Of a stretch of DNA of 64,000 nt, positions 20,918 to 32,600 are shown in pieces. Source of the DNA: Limnanthes douglasii subsp. nivea (Eukaryota; Streptophyta; Magnoliopsida; Brassicales; Limnanthaceae). A program made the position numbers and the translations under genes. The stretch's first letter is position 1, and each line of letters opens with the position of its first letter. The stretch covers positions 295,038,009-295,102,008 of the forward strand of contig JAUPFV010000004.1 in the NCBI GenBank assembly GCA_036936605.1, read 5' to 3'. A model generated the notes under the pieces. It had not been told where the DNA came from and made no database searches. It saw nothing but the letters and a program-made list of their open reading frames with translations.

Positions 20918-23900
20918 ACACGATTAATCGTGTTGATCGCATCAACCACGGACCTCTCGGTAAGAATACAAGGAGTGTTGTTAAACCAATTGTACCTCTT
21001 CACGTACTCCTTGTACTGTGGGGATGACGTGTGGCTACTCCCTTCCAAGGGCCTCGAGTACCTATCGATAATGTAAAGGTGTTCCCTCCACTTCGCCCAG
21101 TGCCTCCCATGCAGCGCATAACGGAGATTGTCTCCTCTTTGCAAACCGGTTCTAGCCAAAAGGGGGTCCATCGGCTTTTCCTGGATCCAACCAAACTGCC
21201 TCATCACTCGGTCCGGGTGATATGCTTCGCTTACTAGCATAAGGCGAATAAGGTTCTAATACACCCCTATTGCATGCTCAGGCTACACTTCACGTACATC
21301 CTCATAAGGTCGGAATATTACCTACAAAAAAGCAATTACGTATATAATCATATAATTAATAGTCAAATAATAATATACGTAAACAACAATACTTACTTCT
21401 GTCTTTTCTTGCGCCGTGAGGATGTCACGGTCGTAAGGCTTCCCACGAGCTACTAATCCAGCGATCCTCTTGGGCAACCACGCTAGCATTTTTAGATCAG
21501 TCAGGCTATAACCGTTGTTAACCGCCGCCCGGAAGATGGGAAAATGGTCGTAGATCCAATATTTCATCAGGGCCGAAAACCCGACCAAGCTCTTCAAGGA
21601 GTGCTTCGATCCGCCTCCCAAGCTTTTGTACAACCACACGAGTGCACATGTACCCCATGCATACTTACGGAGGTCAGACAAATCCTCGAGGTAGTGGAGA
21701 AAATCTAACTGGATGTTCTTCTGGCTCGTGTTTGCGAAGATGGTACACCCAAGGAAGAACATGATGTATGCCCTACTAGCTGATTTCTTCATCTCCGTAG
21801 TGAGGTCGGAATTGGAATCCCAATACTCCTCCCCGGAGAACGTCGTCTGTAGCCATCGAAGGACAAAATCACTCCCGCCATGCGCCTCAATATCCTCCCG
21901 CACATCATCCGCCGAAACTCCCAACAAATCAGTATAACGTGCATATGTCGCACCTATATCCTCTGTCCTAAAGGTGTCGATAATTCTCCTCTAGACTGGG
22001 AGGCCAGTGATGATATACACATCATCTAGCGTGATGGTCATCTCCCCGAATGCAAACTGGAAGGTGTTGGTCTCTTGGTGTCACCTCTCTATGAACACTG
22101 ATGACGCGGCGGAAACAGAAGAAGAAGCAACGATAGATGAAACCCTAATTCAAGGGTAACATGATGCAACCCTAATCTAAGGGTAACAAAGAGTAAAAAT
22201 TTTAGAGATAAAAAAATCTATTATCCCAAAAACTTCAAAATAACTTAAGGCATAAGAGGCTTTATATAATAGCTTCTCAAAACCCTAAATTAGAATACAA
22301 GGAAATAAAATAAATATTTTAAAATAACATAAAATCAAATAAAATCAAATCTTAATATAATTAGATTTGATTTAAATACATAAGATATTTGAATAAAATA
22401 AAATAAAATAAATAAGGCTTTTGTTTGGACTTTTTGGGCTACATCATCCTCTCCTGGTTGACAAGAATTCGTCCTCGAATTCACAGCACCATCACCATCA
22501 AGAACCCAAATTATATATTTTATTTTATTCAATCGTCACATTAGGAATTATAATTGTTGACCTTATCGGAATAAGATAAATTCTTCTCGGGTGTTCCTTA
22601 TTCGAAGTCACACTGAAGCCATCCAGTTGAAGGAAAAAATAGTTTCCAAAACCTTTTCATAGCCTGAAGACAACATCCCCATGTCCAGTTGATGAAAAAA
22701 AAATGGTTTTGAAAACCTCTTCATAGCCTGAGACATCATCTCGATAAGCAATTTTTACCTTGATTCGATGATTGGTAGCCAATTTAAACTCCCTCAGTAA
22801 CCGCTCAATATGATCGTCATTGAAACGCCTAGTGTGTCTCCCGCATACCAAACGATCTTTGAGATATTCATGACCATATGTTGTTCTCTCCTTTAGACCT
22901 TGAATGAGATGAAATCAAGATTCAGAAACATGCTTGACCCGTAGCAGGAACTGAGGTTCTGATACCAAACTGATGACGCAGCGAGAATAAAAGAAGAGGC
23001 AACGATAGATGAAACCCTAATTCAAGGGTAACATGATGAAACCCTAATCTAAGGGTAACAAAGAGTGAAATTTTCAGAGATAAAAAAATCTATTATTCCA
23101 AAAACTTCAAAATAACTTAAGGCATAAGAGGCTTTATATAATAGCTTCTCAAAACCCTAAATTAGAATACAAGGAAATAAAATAAATATTTTAAAATAAC
23201 ATAAAATCAAATAAAATCAAATCTTAATATAATTAGATTTGATTTAAATACATAAGATATTTGAATAAAATAAAATAAAATAAATAAGGCTTTTGTTTGG
23301 ACTTTTTGGGCTACATCATCCTGTCCTGGTTGACAAGAATTCGTCCTCGAATTCACAGCACCATCACCATCAAGAACCCAAATTATATATTTTATTTTAT
23401 TCAATCGTCACATTGAGAATTATAATTGTTGACCTTATCGGAATAAGATAAATTCTTCTCGGGTGTTCCTTATTCGAAGTCACATTGAAGCCATCCAGTT
23501 GAAGGAAAAAATAGTTTCCAAAACCTTTTCATAGCCCATGTCCAGTTGATGAAAAAAAATGGTTTTGAAAACCTCTTCATAGCCTGAGACATCATCTCGA
23601 TAAGCAATTTTTACCTTGATTCGACGATTGGTAGCCAATTTAAACTCCCTCAGTAACCGCTCAATATGATCGTCATTGAAACGCCTAGTGTGTCTCCCGC
23701 ATACCAAACGATCTTTGAGATATTCATGACCATATGTTGTTCTCTCCTTTAGACCTTGAATGAGATGAAATCAAGATTCAGAAACATGCTTGACCCGTAG
23801 CAGGAACTGAGGCTCTGATACCAAACTGATGACGCAGCGGGAATAAAAGAAGAGGCAACGATAGATGAAACCCTAATTCAAGGGTAACATGATGAAACCC

Positions 23901-24891
23901 TAATTCAAGGGTAACATGATGAAACCCTAATCTAAGGGTAACAAAGAGTGAAATTTTCAGAGATAAAAAAATCTATTATTCCAAAAACTTCAAAATAACT
24001 TAAGGCATAAGAGGCTTTATATAATAGCTTCTCAAAACCCTAAATTAGAATACAAGGAAATAAAAAAAATATTTTAAAATAACATAAAATCAAATAAAAT
24101 CAAATCTTAATATAATTAGATTTGATTTAAATACATAAGATATTTGAATAAAATAAAATAAAATTAATAAGGCTTTTGTTTGGACTTTTTGGGCTACATC
24201 AAACACCTCCGCCAACTGTACGTGCGTCTTGAACTTCAGAAGATGGCGCATTGGCGTCACTTCCAACAAAGCTTTGACACCCAACTGCTTGCTAAGGTCC
24301 CACTGACCGAGAAGACCGTACTTCGACTGGACGGTGATACTAGATCGTGCCTGCAAAAAATCCAAACACACATATAATTTTAACACAAACAAAACAGTTA
24401 AACTAATAACAAAATATAAGTTAATCCAAAATTAAATAACTTACGTCGTCCATGAATGTGTAGTATGGCTCATGTTGCGCGTAATCCGGGAACAGAAGGA
24501 TATTGTTTTGCGCTAAAAACAAGTTCCTCCATCATTCCGGATCACTAGGACGTTCGACCGTACTCTCTCTTCGAAGTGGTGGCATTGGGACCTTCGTTTC
24601 CTCCTCTGTCTCGACCTCGTATATTAGCGCACGTGGAGGAGTCGGTTGTACAGCGGGCTCCCTTGTGGCATCACGATCCCTTGTGGCATCATATTTTCTA
24701 TACCGCAAGGATCTTTCGGTGTGGCCCGGGCGCACCTCACGCTCGGGGCGTTCCATTTGTTCGGGGAGATCGACCGCCGCCCCTCGGCTACCTTGCCTTT
24801 CTTTTGGGGAGGGACTTCCTGTTCTCGCCTCGGGATTTTTGGCGCCTTCTCTTTAGCGAGGCGAGGTGCTTTGTGTCTACGGGAACAAATA
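20918..24891 (-). pseudogene. MULE-1 PMD gene, copy 2 (lacks 3' end)
   Basis: Same exons as copy 1, shifted by 7561 bases. The duplication junction cuts off the last part of the final exon, and the frame instead runs on into unrelated sequence. It adds a unique stop: GAG to TAG at 21993, in the PVERR segment just after the TGLP motif. It inherits the TRIM and the other stops, so it is non-functional. Confidence 0.85.
22099..24201 (-). mobile_element. Double TRIM, copy 2
   Basis: The same three-LTR TRIM as 14538-16640, carried along by the duplication and not independently inserted. Its AACAC flanks are at 22094-22098 and 24202-24206. Confidence 0.93.
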
Positions 24892-24930
24892 GATCAAAAT
24901 AAGTTAGAATTTCTACAAAATTAACTAAGG

Positions 24931-25173
24931 CCCCCGTCGGTTGAACTATTTTCACCCGGCGAGGAAATATATTTAATTTCAAAATTCAATTTCGACCCCG
25001 TCGGGTGAACAATTTTCAACCGGCGGGGATTTAATATTAATTTAAAATCTAATTTCGACCCCGCCGGGTCAATCCAGCCACAACTGCGGGGCTTAAGAAC
25101 ATGAACAAATCTAGGTTGGTAACCCCCCGAGTCAACCCGTTTACACCCGACAGGGATGAAGAACTTTCTGGAC
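24931..25173. repeat. MULE-1 palindrome array at PMD leader, copy 2
   Basis: Duplicate of 17370-17612, offset 7561. Confidence 0.75.
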
Positions 25174-25615
25174 CAGATAGGTTTTAAATTTTAAATATAA
25201 TTTATCTACCATTGTAAATTAATCGTAAATCTCATATAAGATATTAGTGATGCACGAAATATATATATATATATGGACTGGAGGATATGGTTATTGGTAG
25301 ATGAGTAAAATTAATTTTTTGAAAGGACTTTTAACCACACCAATTACTCATTAGAAGTAAATGTGTTAAACCTATTGGTTAGATTGAAAGTTGAAAAGAC
25401 AAAGGTAGATGGACTTGAATGATTACATGCATTAAATATACGTGTGCCATTAAATTTGTGAAAGTAAGTATGGTTGCAAAATGGGACTCAGCCTTGGGCA
25501 TTGTGTTTTGCTATAAATAGAGGGTGATATTTGAACCTATTCCTCTCACACTTCCCTGCAAAGCAAAAAACAACCAGAAACTCTAGCCTAAGTTGAAACC
25601 CTACCACCTTCGAAA

Positions 25616-25882
25616 ATGGCACCTTCCTCACCTTTCTCACCACCTAACTCCGGCGACGACGGGTGGTCGACTGACCACTACGTAGACAACAAGGCGTACA
25701 AGCGTACCACAACGTCGGAGTACTCTGATGATGAAGAAGATGACTGGTCCGTTTGGTCTGAGGACCAAGAAGATCCCTACGGGTCATGGGATTCATGGTC
25801 GTTCGACGACAGTTATGAGTCTGAGGATGAAAAACTTCCAAAAAGGAAGAGACGTAGGAGCAGTTGCAAGTGGGAAAAATAA
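25616..25882 (+). CDS. Small acidic protein gene, copy 2 (88 aa, possibly cut short)
   Basis: Opens MAPSSPFSPPNS and ends with a basic K-R-K-R-R-R stretch, a possible nuclear localisation signal. After the TAA at about 25880 the same frame stays open for some 31 highly acidic codons, to TAG 25976-25978. The ancestral product was probably about 120 residues. A TATA box lies at 25511-25520 and no intron is needed. No homologous family was recognised. Its place between the PMD end and the MULE-3 transposase makes an accessory MULE gene possible, but this is inference. Confidence 0.5.
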   Translation: MAPSSPFSPPNSGDDGWSTDHYVDNKAYKRTTTSEYSDDEEDDWSVWSEDQEDPYGSWDSWSFDDSYESEDEKLPKRKRRRSSCKWEK

Positions 25883-26747
25883 GAGGATGATGATTCAGAA
25901 GAGGCAGACGACGAGAAGTCTGAAGACAAAGAAGACGAGGAAGAGGAGGAGGGATCTGATGAAGAGGATTCTGACTAGGTTTGAACATGTTGATGTAGTT
26001 TCATGGAACTTTTGGTTTATATTTTGTTATTTTTAATGTTTGTTTATGCTTTTTTTGGACTGTAACTTTCACCAACCCTGTGCAGTAGTCTCATTTTTTG
26101 ACAGGGTTGGTGTATTTGGAAGATCTGTAGCAGCGAATGATTTTATGTTAATGTTAACGTTTGACTGTATTTTCCGTTCTCTAGTTTAAACTGGTGGGTT
26201 AATTCTGAAATGAGCAACAAGTTAACATATGATATGTTGCAGTTGACTGAAGCAGTTTTAATTGCAGTTATCTCATAGAATCGCATTGTATGAACACTAA
26301 CATATCAGAGTTAGGGTAACATTAAAAGACCAGTTTATCTAGACCTAATCTATCAGATGTAAGCTAACTTATCTATCAACCACTGTTTATGTCATATTTA
26401 TGTCATCAATATATCTAGCTATTAAATAACGAGATGAATCAGGCAGGGAAGATTTAAAGGACCTCGTGAACAAATGTAAGAAAGGTATCAGATGGATGTA
26501 CAGCAAAACATAAAACATAAATTGATGTATCTGTCGGATGTAAAATCCACGATCTATCAATGTTACATAGAGTGTCTATCAGAGTATAACAGCGTATATA
26601 GCAATGTAGCTCTGAATAGATATCAGAGTCTGAGACAAACAGACATAGTACATGTCAATGTTAAAAGGGTACAAAAACATAAGTTGAAAGATAAGGAGTG
26701 CTTATCTTTGAGATGTAAAATGTTACAAAAAAATCGGTAAAAAATGT

Positions 26748-28226
26748 CTAGAACAGAGCATCACATGACCTCCTATTATGCCCCGATTTGAAACATCGAC
26801 CACAACGGGACTGGCTGCTGGTAACTTCACCTCTTGATGGAATACGTTTTTTCCTCGGACGGCCAGGTCGTCTTTTAACGTTCGGGGGCTTCACCACGGG
26901 CTCTCCATCATAGTCTGGAGTACTGGATTCACCAAACTCTGTTATAGCCGGTATGTTAAATGAATAGCTGGACCGGTAATTCGCAGTACTGAAAAACGGC
27001 TCATCCAACGTCATAGGATCCTCGTTTATAGATGCAATTGCAGCCAATGCATGAGCGCATGGGAAACATTCTTGCTGCCAAGAGCCGCATGTGCATTTGA
27101 AATCAAGTATGTTGACCACCATGACTGGGTCTGACAAAACCTCAAAATAAGCGGCAGAGGACTTGCGAACTAACCATGTCCGACTGCATTGTACATTCTC
27201 TTTGAACATCTTGTCAAACTCGGGGCACAAATGCGTGTTCCAACTCAGGCCCTCTCCTAAACGTCGAGACATTTAAGTCATCAGAAGAGCTCTAATCCGG
27301 TCCACCAATTCAACTATAGGCAGATGGCACAACTTTTTAATCTGGGAATTGAACGATTCAACGGTGGTTGATGCCATCGCTCCATACCGTTTGCCTTTCA
27401 CATATGCCTGAGCCCATTTTTCTGGTGGGAGATTTCTTACAAAGTTGCCAATACGCTCACCGCCTTGGCGTAAAAACTGACCAAAACGTTCATTAAAAAG
27501 TTCCACCATCGGGGCATAAGCACAGCTCTTAAACATCACTAGAATATTTTGTTTGTAGACTCTATTAGTGTGTTCAAGAGCTTTAGTCAAGTTCTGGATA
27601 AGATGGAAGATGCAATAAGCGTGGTAGTCAGTAGGATAAAGAGTTGCGACAGCGCTAATAATACCAGCATGGCGGTCTGAAATGAAAGTTATTTGGCGCC
27701 CTAACAGATGAGGTTTTAAACTTTCCAAAAACCAAAACCAGTTCTATGAGTCTTCACTACCAAATATACCAAAAGCTACGGGGAACAGACCTGAAACGGA
27801 AACGATAAAGTTGAAAAACAACACTACATTGACAGGGGTGAACGAACTAAAATCACAATGTATATGCAACTTATCTAGTAGACTAAGGGAGCTTGTGTAA
27901 TTATCAACGTAGCAAATGGTATAATGCATAAATCGCAACGTCACATAACCAAGCTAGCAATCATTAATAACTAAAACAGCATGGTATGTAAACTAATTTA
28001 TCAATCAGTACTAATAAATCGCAATATATGTTAACCTATCTAGCGGACTAAATGTACATTGAAAGTTGGACTGACCGTTGTTTCCATCTTTTGCCACTGC
28101 TGAAAGCAACACGCCACCATGTTTCCCTGTTAGGTGGGTTCCGTCAACGTGCAGTAGAGGGCGACAGGAATGGAAACCCTGAAGACACGCACCAAACGCT
28201 ATAAAACAGCGACGGAAAACATTGTC
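26748..28226 (-). pseudogene. MULE-3 transposase, copy 2
   Basis: Duplicate of 19184-20662, offset 7564, with the same two in-frame stops and the same domain order. Here the original right flank of MULE-3 continues past 28482, so the 5' side of the gene is more complete than in copy 1. Confidence 0.85.
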
Positions 28227-28419
28227 GGGTCTGTTCGAAACCCCCCGCCGGGTCAATCCAGCCACAACTGGCGGGGCTTAAGAACATGAACAAATCCAGG
28301 TTGGTACCCCACCGAGTCAACCCGTTTACACCCGACAGGGATGAAGAACTTTCTGGAAAAAATTAGATTCCCCGCCGGTGCGAATATGCTCACCCCGGCG
28401 GGGGGTTTCGAACAGACCC
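28227..28419. mobile_element. MITE, copy 2
   Basis: Duplicate of 20663-20855. Confidence 0.8.
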
Positions 28420-28481
28420 AAAAACGTCATTGGAAACCTGAAACAAAACTCCAAATCCTAACCTAAAACACCAAATCGGTC

Positions 28482-28913
28482 ACACCATATCTACCCTAGC
28501 ATCAATAAACAACTAAAAACAACTTTATACACATGCTTCGCCTATTCTAACAGTCATTCTATATCAAAATCTTAAAAACTTAAGAAAAAATAAATATAGC
28601 AAAAAAACAATATTTAAGTATAAACTTACTATTTTCCTTTTCTCATTGTCGTTCTTCACTAGGTATCGATCTACTCAAATTCTTGAAGTTTGAATTTGAG
28701 ACTGATTTGAAAGTTTGGAGTAATGGAGAAATAAGAGAGAAAGTTGGGTTGGTTTAGGTTTGTTTTTGTTTTGAGATGGTTAGTGGATAGGGATAGAACC
28801 TAGTAAATTCTAACGAAGCCATTTTCAGTCAATATTTCATTGACGGAGATCTTGTGTTCGCTGACCAATCATGCTTAACATCGGCCAGAGTTCGTACGTG
28901 GACGAGTCTATAG
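28482..28913. other. Right flank of MULE-3 transposase
   Basis: Original continuation of the minus-strand transposase region. It probably holds intron and 5' leader sequence, but no further transposase domain was recognised. No inverted repeat end of MULE-3 was found. Confidence 0.4.
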
Positions 28914-29140
28914 GAACTGTTAGACGACGGTTTTACCAATTTTGCGAATAAGTTGTTTATATTTGAGCCCGAGAAAGTAGATCCGGCGGCCGCTTGCGAT
29001 AGATATGAATTTTGTTTTCTCCAAGGCCAATGTATTGAGGAGTCGTCGGTTAGAAGAGGCTAAGAGGATTGAGAGGTATAAAATTCTTTGTTCTGCTATA
29101 TGTTTTTACTATTATTGGAGCCATCAAATTTATATAGTTA
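28914..29140 (+). repeat. Copy of low-copy repeat H, part b, without MULE
   Basis: Closely matches 39932-40127 plus 49052-49100: GACGACGGTTTTACCAATTT, GAGAAAGTAGAT, AAGGCCAATGTATTGAGGAG and ATTGAGAGGTATA. Some differences between the copies are synonymous in a frame reading D-D-G-F-T-N-F-A-N-K, which hints at past coding. At the place where MULE-2 sits in the other copy, this one reads on (GCTATATGTTTTTACTATTA, then GGAGCCATCAA). It is a paralogous empty site. Confidence 0.75.
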
Positions 29141-29189
29141 CACTTGTGTGGTCTCCGGAGGGAAAGAATCTTAACACTACGGGTGTTTA

Positions 29190-29545
29190 TCGGTCTGGTT
29201 TGGTGCGGATTTTGTCGGAACCGGAACGCTAAGCTTTCGGTTCTATATATTGGAACCGGACAAGATTATTAAGTTTTTGGTTGGTCTGGTCCGGATTAGT
29301 CCAATTAATTTCGATTCTAATTTCGGTTCAGTTTCGGTTTGGTCCGAATTCGATTGTTTTCGGTTCGGTGCGGTTTTGTTCGAACCGGACCGCTAAGCTT
29401 TCGATTCTATATTTTGGAACCGGACAAGATTATTAAGTTTTCGGTTCAGTCTGGTCTGGATTGGTCCAATTAATTTCGGTTCCAATTTCGGTTCAGTTTC
29501 AATTTGGTCCGAATTCGATTATTTTCGGTTCGGTTTGTTATCATT
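29190..29545. repeat. TTCGGTT-rich tandem repeat, period about 166 bp
   Basis: Two units, with GTGCGG starts near 29203 and 29369. Each has GGAACCGGACAAGATTATTA and many TTTCGGTT/TTCGGTT boxes. Non-coding. Confidence 0.75.
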
Positions 29546-29639
29546 TTGGTTTTGGATCGATTCATTTAAAAAAATTAAATTTAATTAAAATTTAATTTTT
29601 AATATTTTTAAATAGAAAAATAACCCAAAAGTCAAAATT

Positions 29640-31040
29640 TAGAAATTAATATTAACCATCAAAGTATTATAACATTCTCACTAGACCTATAATCCATTGT
29701 TTCTCCAAAAACTCTAGAGCCTCAAACCTTTTATTCTATTAGGTTTACTTGAATAGTCAAGTGTTGTAGGACTTCTCAAAATCCAACTTTGTGACAGTTA
29801 TATTAGAGCAAGCTGGAGACTCAAGAATGGCTAACCTATATGGCAATATCACCATAAACTTTTTGTTAATAGCTAAAGCAATAAAAGCAAATTTCAAAGA
29901 TACGCAATCAAGACAAGATTGATACACATAAAAAAACGAATAAATAATTTTCTTTTGCTAATGGAATTGTATCTAATATCCATCCACCTCTCAAGGCATG
30001 TTTGTAATTTTTGTAGAATTTATCATTTACTTGCTAAAATTCTACATGAGGCTTGTCACTCTGATATGTATTACTAGAGATACACCACTTTATCATCATT
30101 TGGAGTTTTATAAAAATGGATTGTATTACAAGAAAGAGATACACCAATTTAGCTCTATAAAGCTCCAATGCCTCAAACCTTTTATTCTATCAGGCTTACT
30201 TGAAGAGTCAAATCTGTACCAGATTTGTCGATATCTAAGCCTGTAATGGTTGATATCAAAACAAATTTAAGACTCAATAATGACTAACCTATATAGCAAT
30301 ATCACCACAGACAAAAAAAATGTTAAAAGCCCAAGCAAAAACAAATAGCTAATCTTTTCTGCACGTTAGGGGAACTTAAGAAATTAAGAAATGAGACTTT
30401 TGAAAAAATTGTTACGCATGAAAAAACAAACAGCTAATTTTTTTAGCACAGAACTCAAGAAATGAGAGTTTTGAAGAGTGAAAAAAATAATATAAACGGT
30501 ATAATACCATCAACTACTTTGCTAATGAAACTGAAGATAGTATCTCTCTGCCGCTCAATAGTCGCATTTCTTAACATAAAACAATCACAAACTCATTTTG
30601 CCAGGTGAACCGATCTCGCCTCGAGGCATATTTGTTCTTCTTTAAAATTTATCAACTTCTTGTTTTAGAAGAGAACATCTTTACCTAAAGTGAGATTGTT
30701 ATTCAAATCGGTCATCATACAACTCGAACTCACTCTGATACCAACTATCACAAGCTTAAATTATAAGAAAACTAACAGTAGTCAAGTAAACCTAAAAATA
30801 AAAAAGTAGAAGATTTAGAGTTTATTTTAAAAAAATAGATTGTAGATACAATCCATTTTCTTGCTAAAAACTTCAAAACCTCAACCTTTTATTATATTAG
30901 GCTTACTTGAAGAGTCAAGGGTTGCACGAGTTATCAATACATAAGCCTGTGACAGTTTGTATCAGAGCAAGAATGACTAACCTATATGTCAATATCACAA
31001 CGAAAAGATTTCATAGATAAAGCAAAAAAATCTAAAGATA
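29640..31040. repeat. TRIM-like debris with tRNA-Met-type primer sites
   Basis: Three diverged copies of one sequence (about 29700-29900, 30160-30330 and 30880-31030) share CCTTTTATTCTAT, ACTTGAAGAGTCAA and GACTAACCTATAT. Two of them contain TGACAGTTxxTATyAGAGCAAG, a decayed LTR-end/primer-site junction of the TGGTATCAGAGC type. An inverted CTCTGATACCAACTATCACA lies near 30734. This looks like nested old TRIM or Copia-type fragments without coding capacity. Confidence 0.55.
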
Positions 31041-31931
31041 CGCAATCAAACCTCAAAACAAAATTGGTACACATGAACAAAGGAATAGCTAATTTTCTTT
31101 TGGGCGTTGGAAGAACTTAAAAATGAGACTTTCGAAAAGTGAAAAAATAATTTAACAAACTTATTACTAAGGGCCACTAATGTTGTTTTATATTTTATAA
31201 AAAAATTAACTAATAACTAGTCGAAGTGAGATCAGAGATTGGTTAAATTGGTTGTCGGTCACAGTAAATCAGAAACACGGACCAATAGAGACTCATCATA
31301 TCTCAAAAGAGACCTAAAAGAAGAACATGAATGAAATAGAGAGCATCAGAGACTTAAATACTAGGAATCATTAAGATTCATATTGTTGCAGTTTTCATTC
31401 TCATCATCTGCTCTCCATTTCTTACACTAACAAAACAAGAAGAAAGCAAATTCAAATAGTGTAGAGATTACCTGGAGAAATCCAAAGATCAAAACTATTA
31501 CATTGGAGGAGATGAATACAGGCGGAGTACTTTGCCTATTGCGGTGGCCATTTATAGGTGTTGTTGAGAAACCCTAGTTCGTAAAACGGTGCTTTCTTTC
31601 GGCTTTTAAAATCAGGGAGATTTACGTAATGGTTCTAAATTTTATCTCTATTTACCCAAACATACTCTAACAGATCTATTTTATAAATAGATCCAACCTA
31701 TTTAAGAAAAGACTCAATTGTCTTTAAAAAAACAAAACAATTATAGTCCAAAATCAAAACAATTATAGTCCAAAATCAAAATATTTAACTTCAATTTCAA
31801 AATCAATTCTTTTTTCTCAAACTTTCTTTGTCATATTATCAAATTTATTAATGGTAAAATTGTATTTAAAATTTAAATTTGGACTAATAGGTAAATAAAA
31901 TCATATTTTGATAGATATTGGTAAAATCTAT
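31041..31931. other. Non-coding stretch
   Basis: AT-rich. It contains a direct repeat of CAAAACAATTATAGTCCAAAAT near 31735-31780. A plausible minus-strand leader lies around 31400-31600, but no frame supports a gene. Confidence 0.35.
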
Positions 31932-32178
31932 AGACAAAGCTATTTCCTCCATCTTATTTTTTATTTCCTCTATCTTTCAAACTTTCAAAAACACTAGGGA
32001 CTTGCTTTCACCAAATTACCCTTATTTTTATTTCAAATTTATAACTAGATGTCATTTATCTAATAGATAGTCTTATATGAAAAAACACAGCATTAACCTA
32101 ACTTTAATCCAAAATATATGATTCTACCTCTAAAATTAACCCTAAAACAACGAACTTCAATTTTATTGAAGATTAATC

Positions 32179-32244
32179 ATGGAAAATGAAGAAACCCAAA
32201 CAAAGCCGGAGAACAGAACTCAGTCGACAAACAAGATAATTTAA
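32179..32244 (+). pseudogene. Possible remnant of a MULE transposase first exon
   Basis: A 21-codon frame opening MENEETQTKPENR. The MULE-2 transposase exon 1 opens MDNEEMG and the MULE-1 exon opens MDSTREKVDEE. All three are acidic and are followed by a palindrome array. No splice donor at a matching place is certain, so the reading is tentative. Confidence 0.35.
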
Positions 32245-32391
32245 ACTTGTTTTTACGTTTTACAACTTCGTAGCTTGAAAATACCTATTTCGAAACTTTT
32301 TTTTTCAGCTAAACCCGATTTTTACAGTTCTGAAAGAAAAACAACTATTTCCGAACCGGGCATTAGGAATCAGGTGTAATTTAAAAAAAAA

Positions 32392-32600
32392 TGTGCATCT
32401 GATTCCGAGAGGGCCACTCGGAATCAGATGTCTTAAGTTTGAACCAAGTTGCAACTGATTCCGAGTGGCCCACTCGGAATCAATTGCAAGTTTTCAAAAA
32501 ATATGTGCAACTGATTCCGAGAGGGCCACTCGGAATCAGTTGCAAGTTTTCAAAAAAAATGTGCAACTGATTTCGAGAGGGCCACTCGAAATCAGTTGCA
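32392..32600. repeat. MULE-4 palindrome array, 56-57 bp period
   Basis: Four near-perfect hairpins at 32394, 32451, 32507 and 32563. Each has arms AACTGATTCCGAG and CTCGGAATCAGTT around a GGGCCA loop, separated by AAGTTTTCAAAAAAATGTGC linkers. In the fourth unit both arms carry the same compensating change (TTTCGAG / CTCGAAA), so pairing is kept. Confidence 0.92.

Larger units (their letters stand above)
20918..28481. repeat. Tandem segmental duplication, copy 2 (7.56 kb)
   Basis: Near-identical to 13357-20917. Differences noticed by eye: C to A at 21993 (adds a stop to the PMD exon), two extra bases in the TATATA run near 25262, and one extra C at 25775-25777. The few differences imply a very recent event, or an assembly artefact. 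Confidence 0.95.

Noticed and set aside
32392..32600. Regularly spaced palindromes resemble a CRISPR array
   Set aside because: The units are direct tandem repeats including their linkers, with no unique spacers, and this is plant DNA. They are better described as a hairpin array in a MULE.
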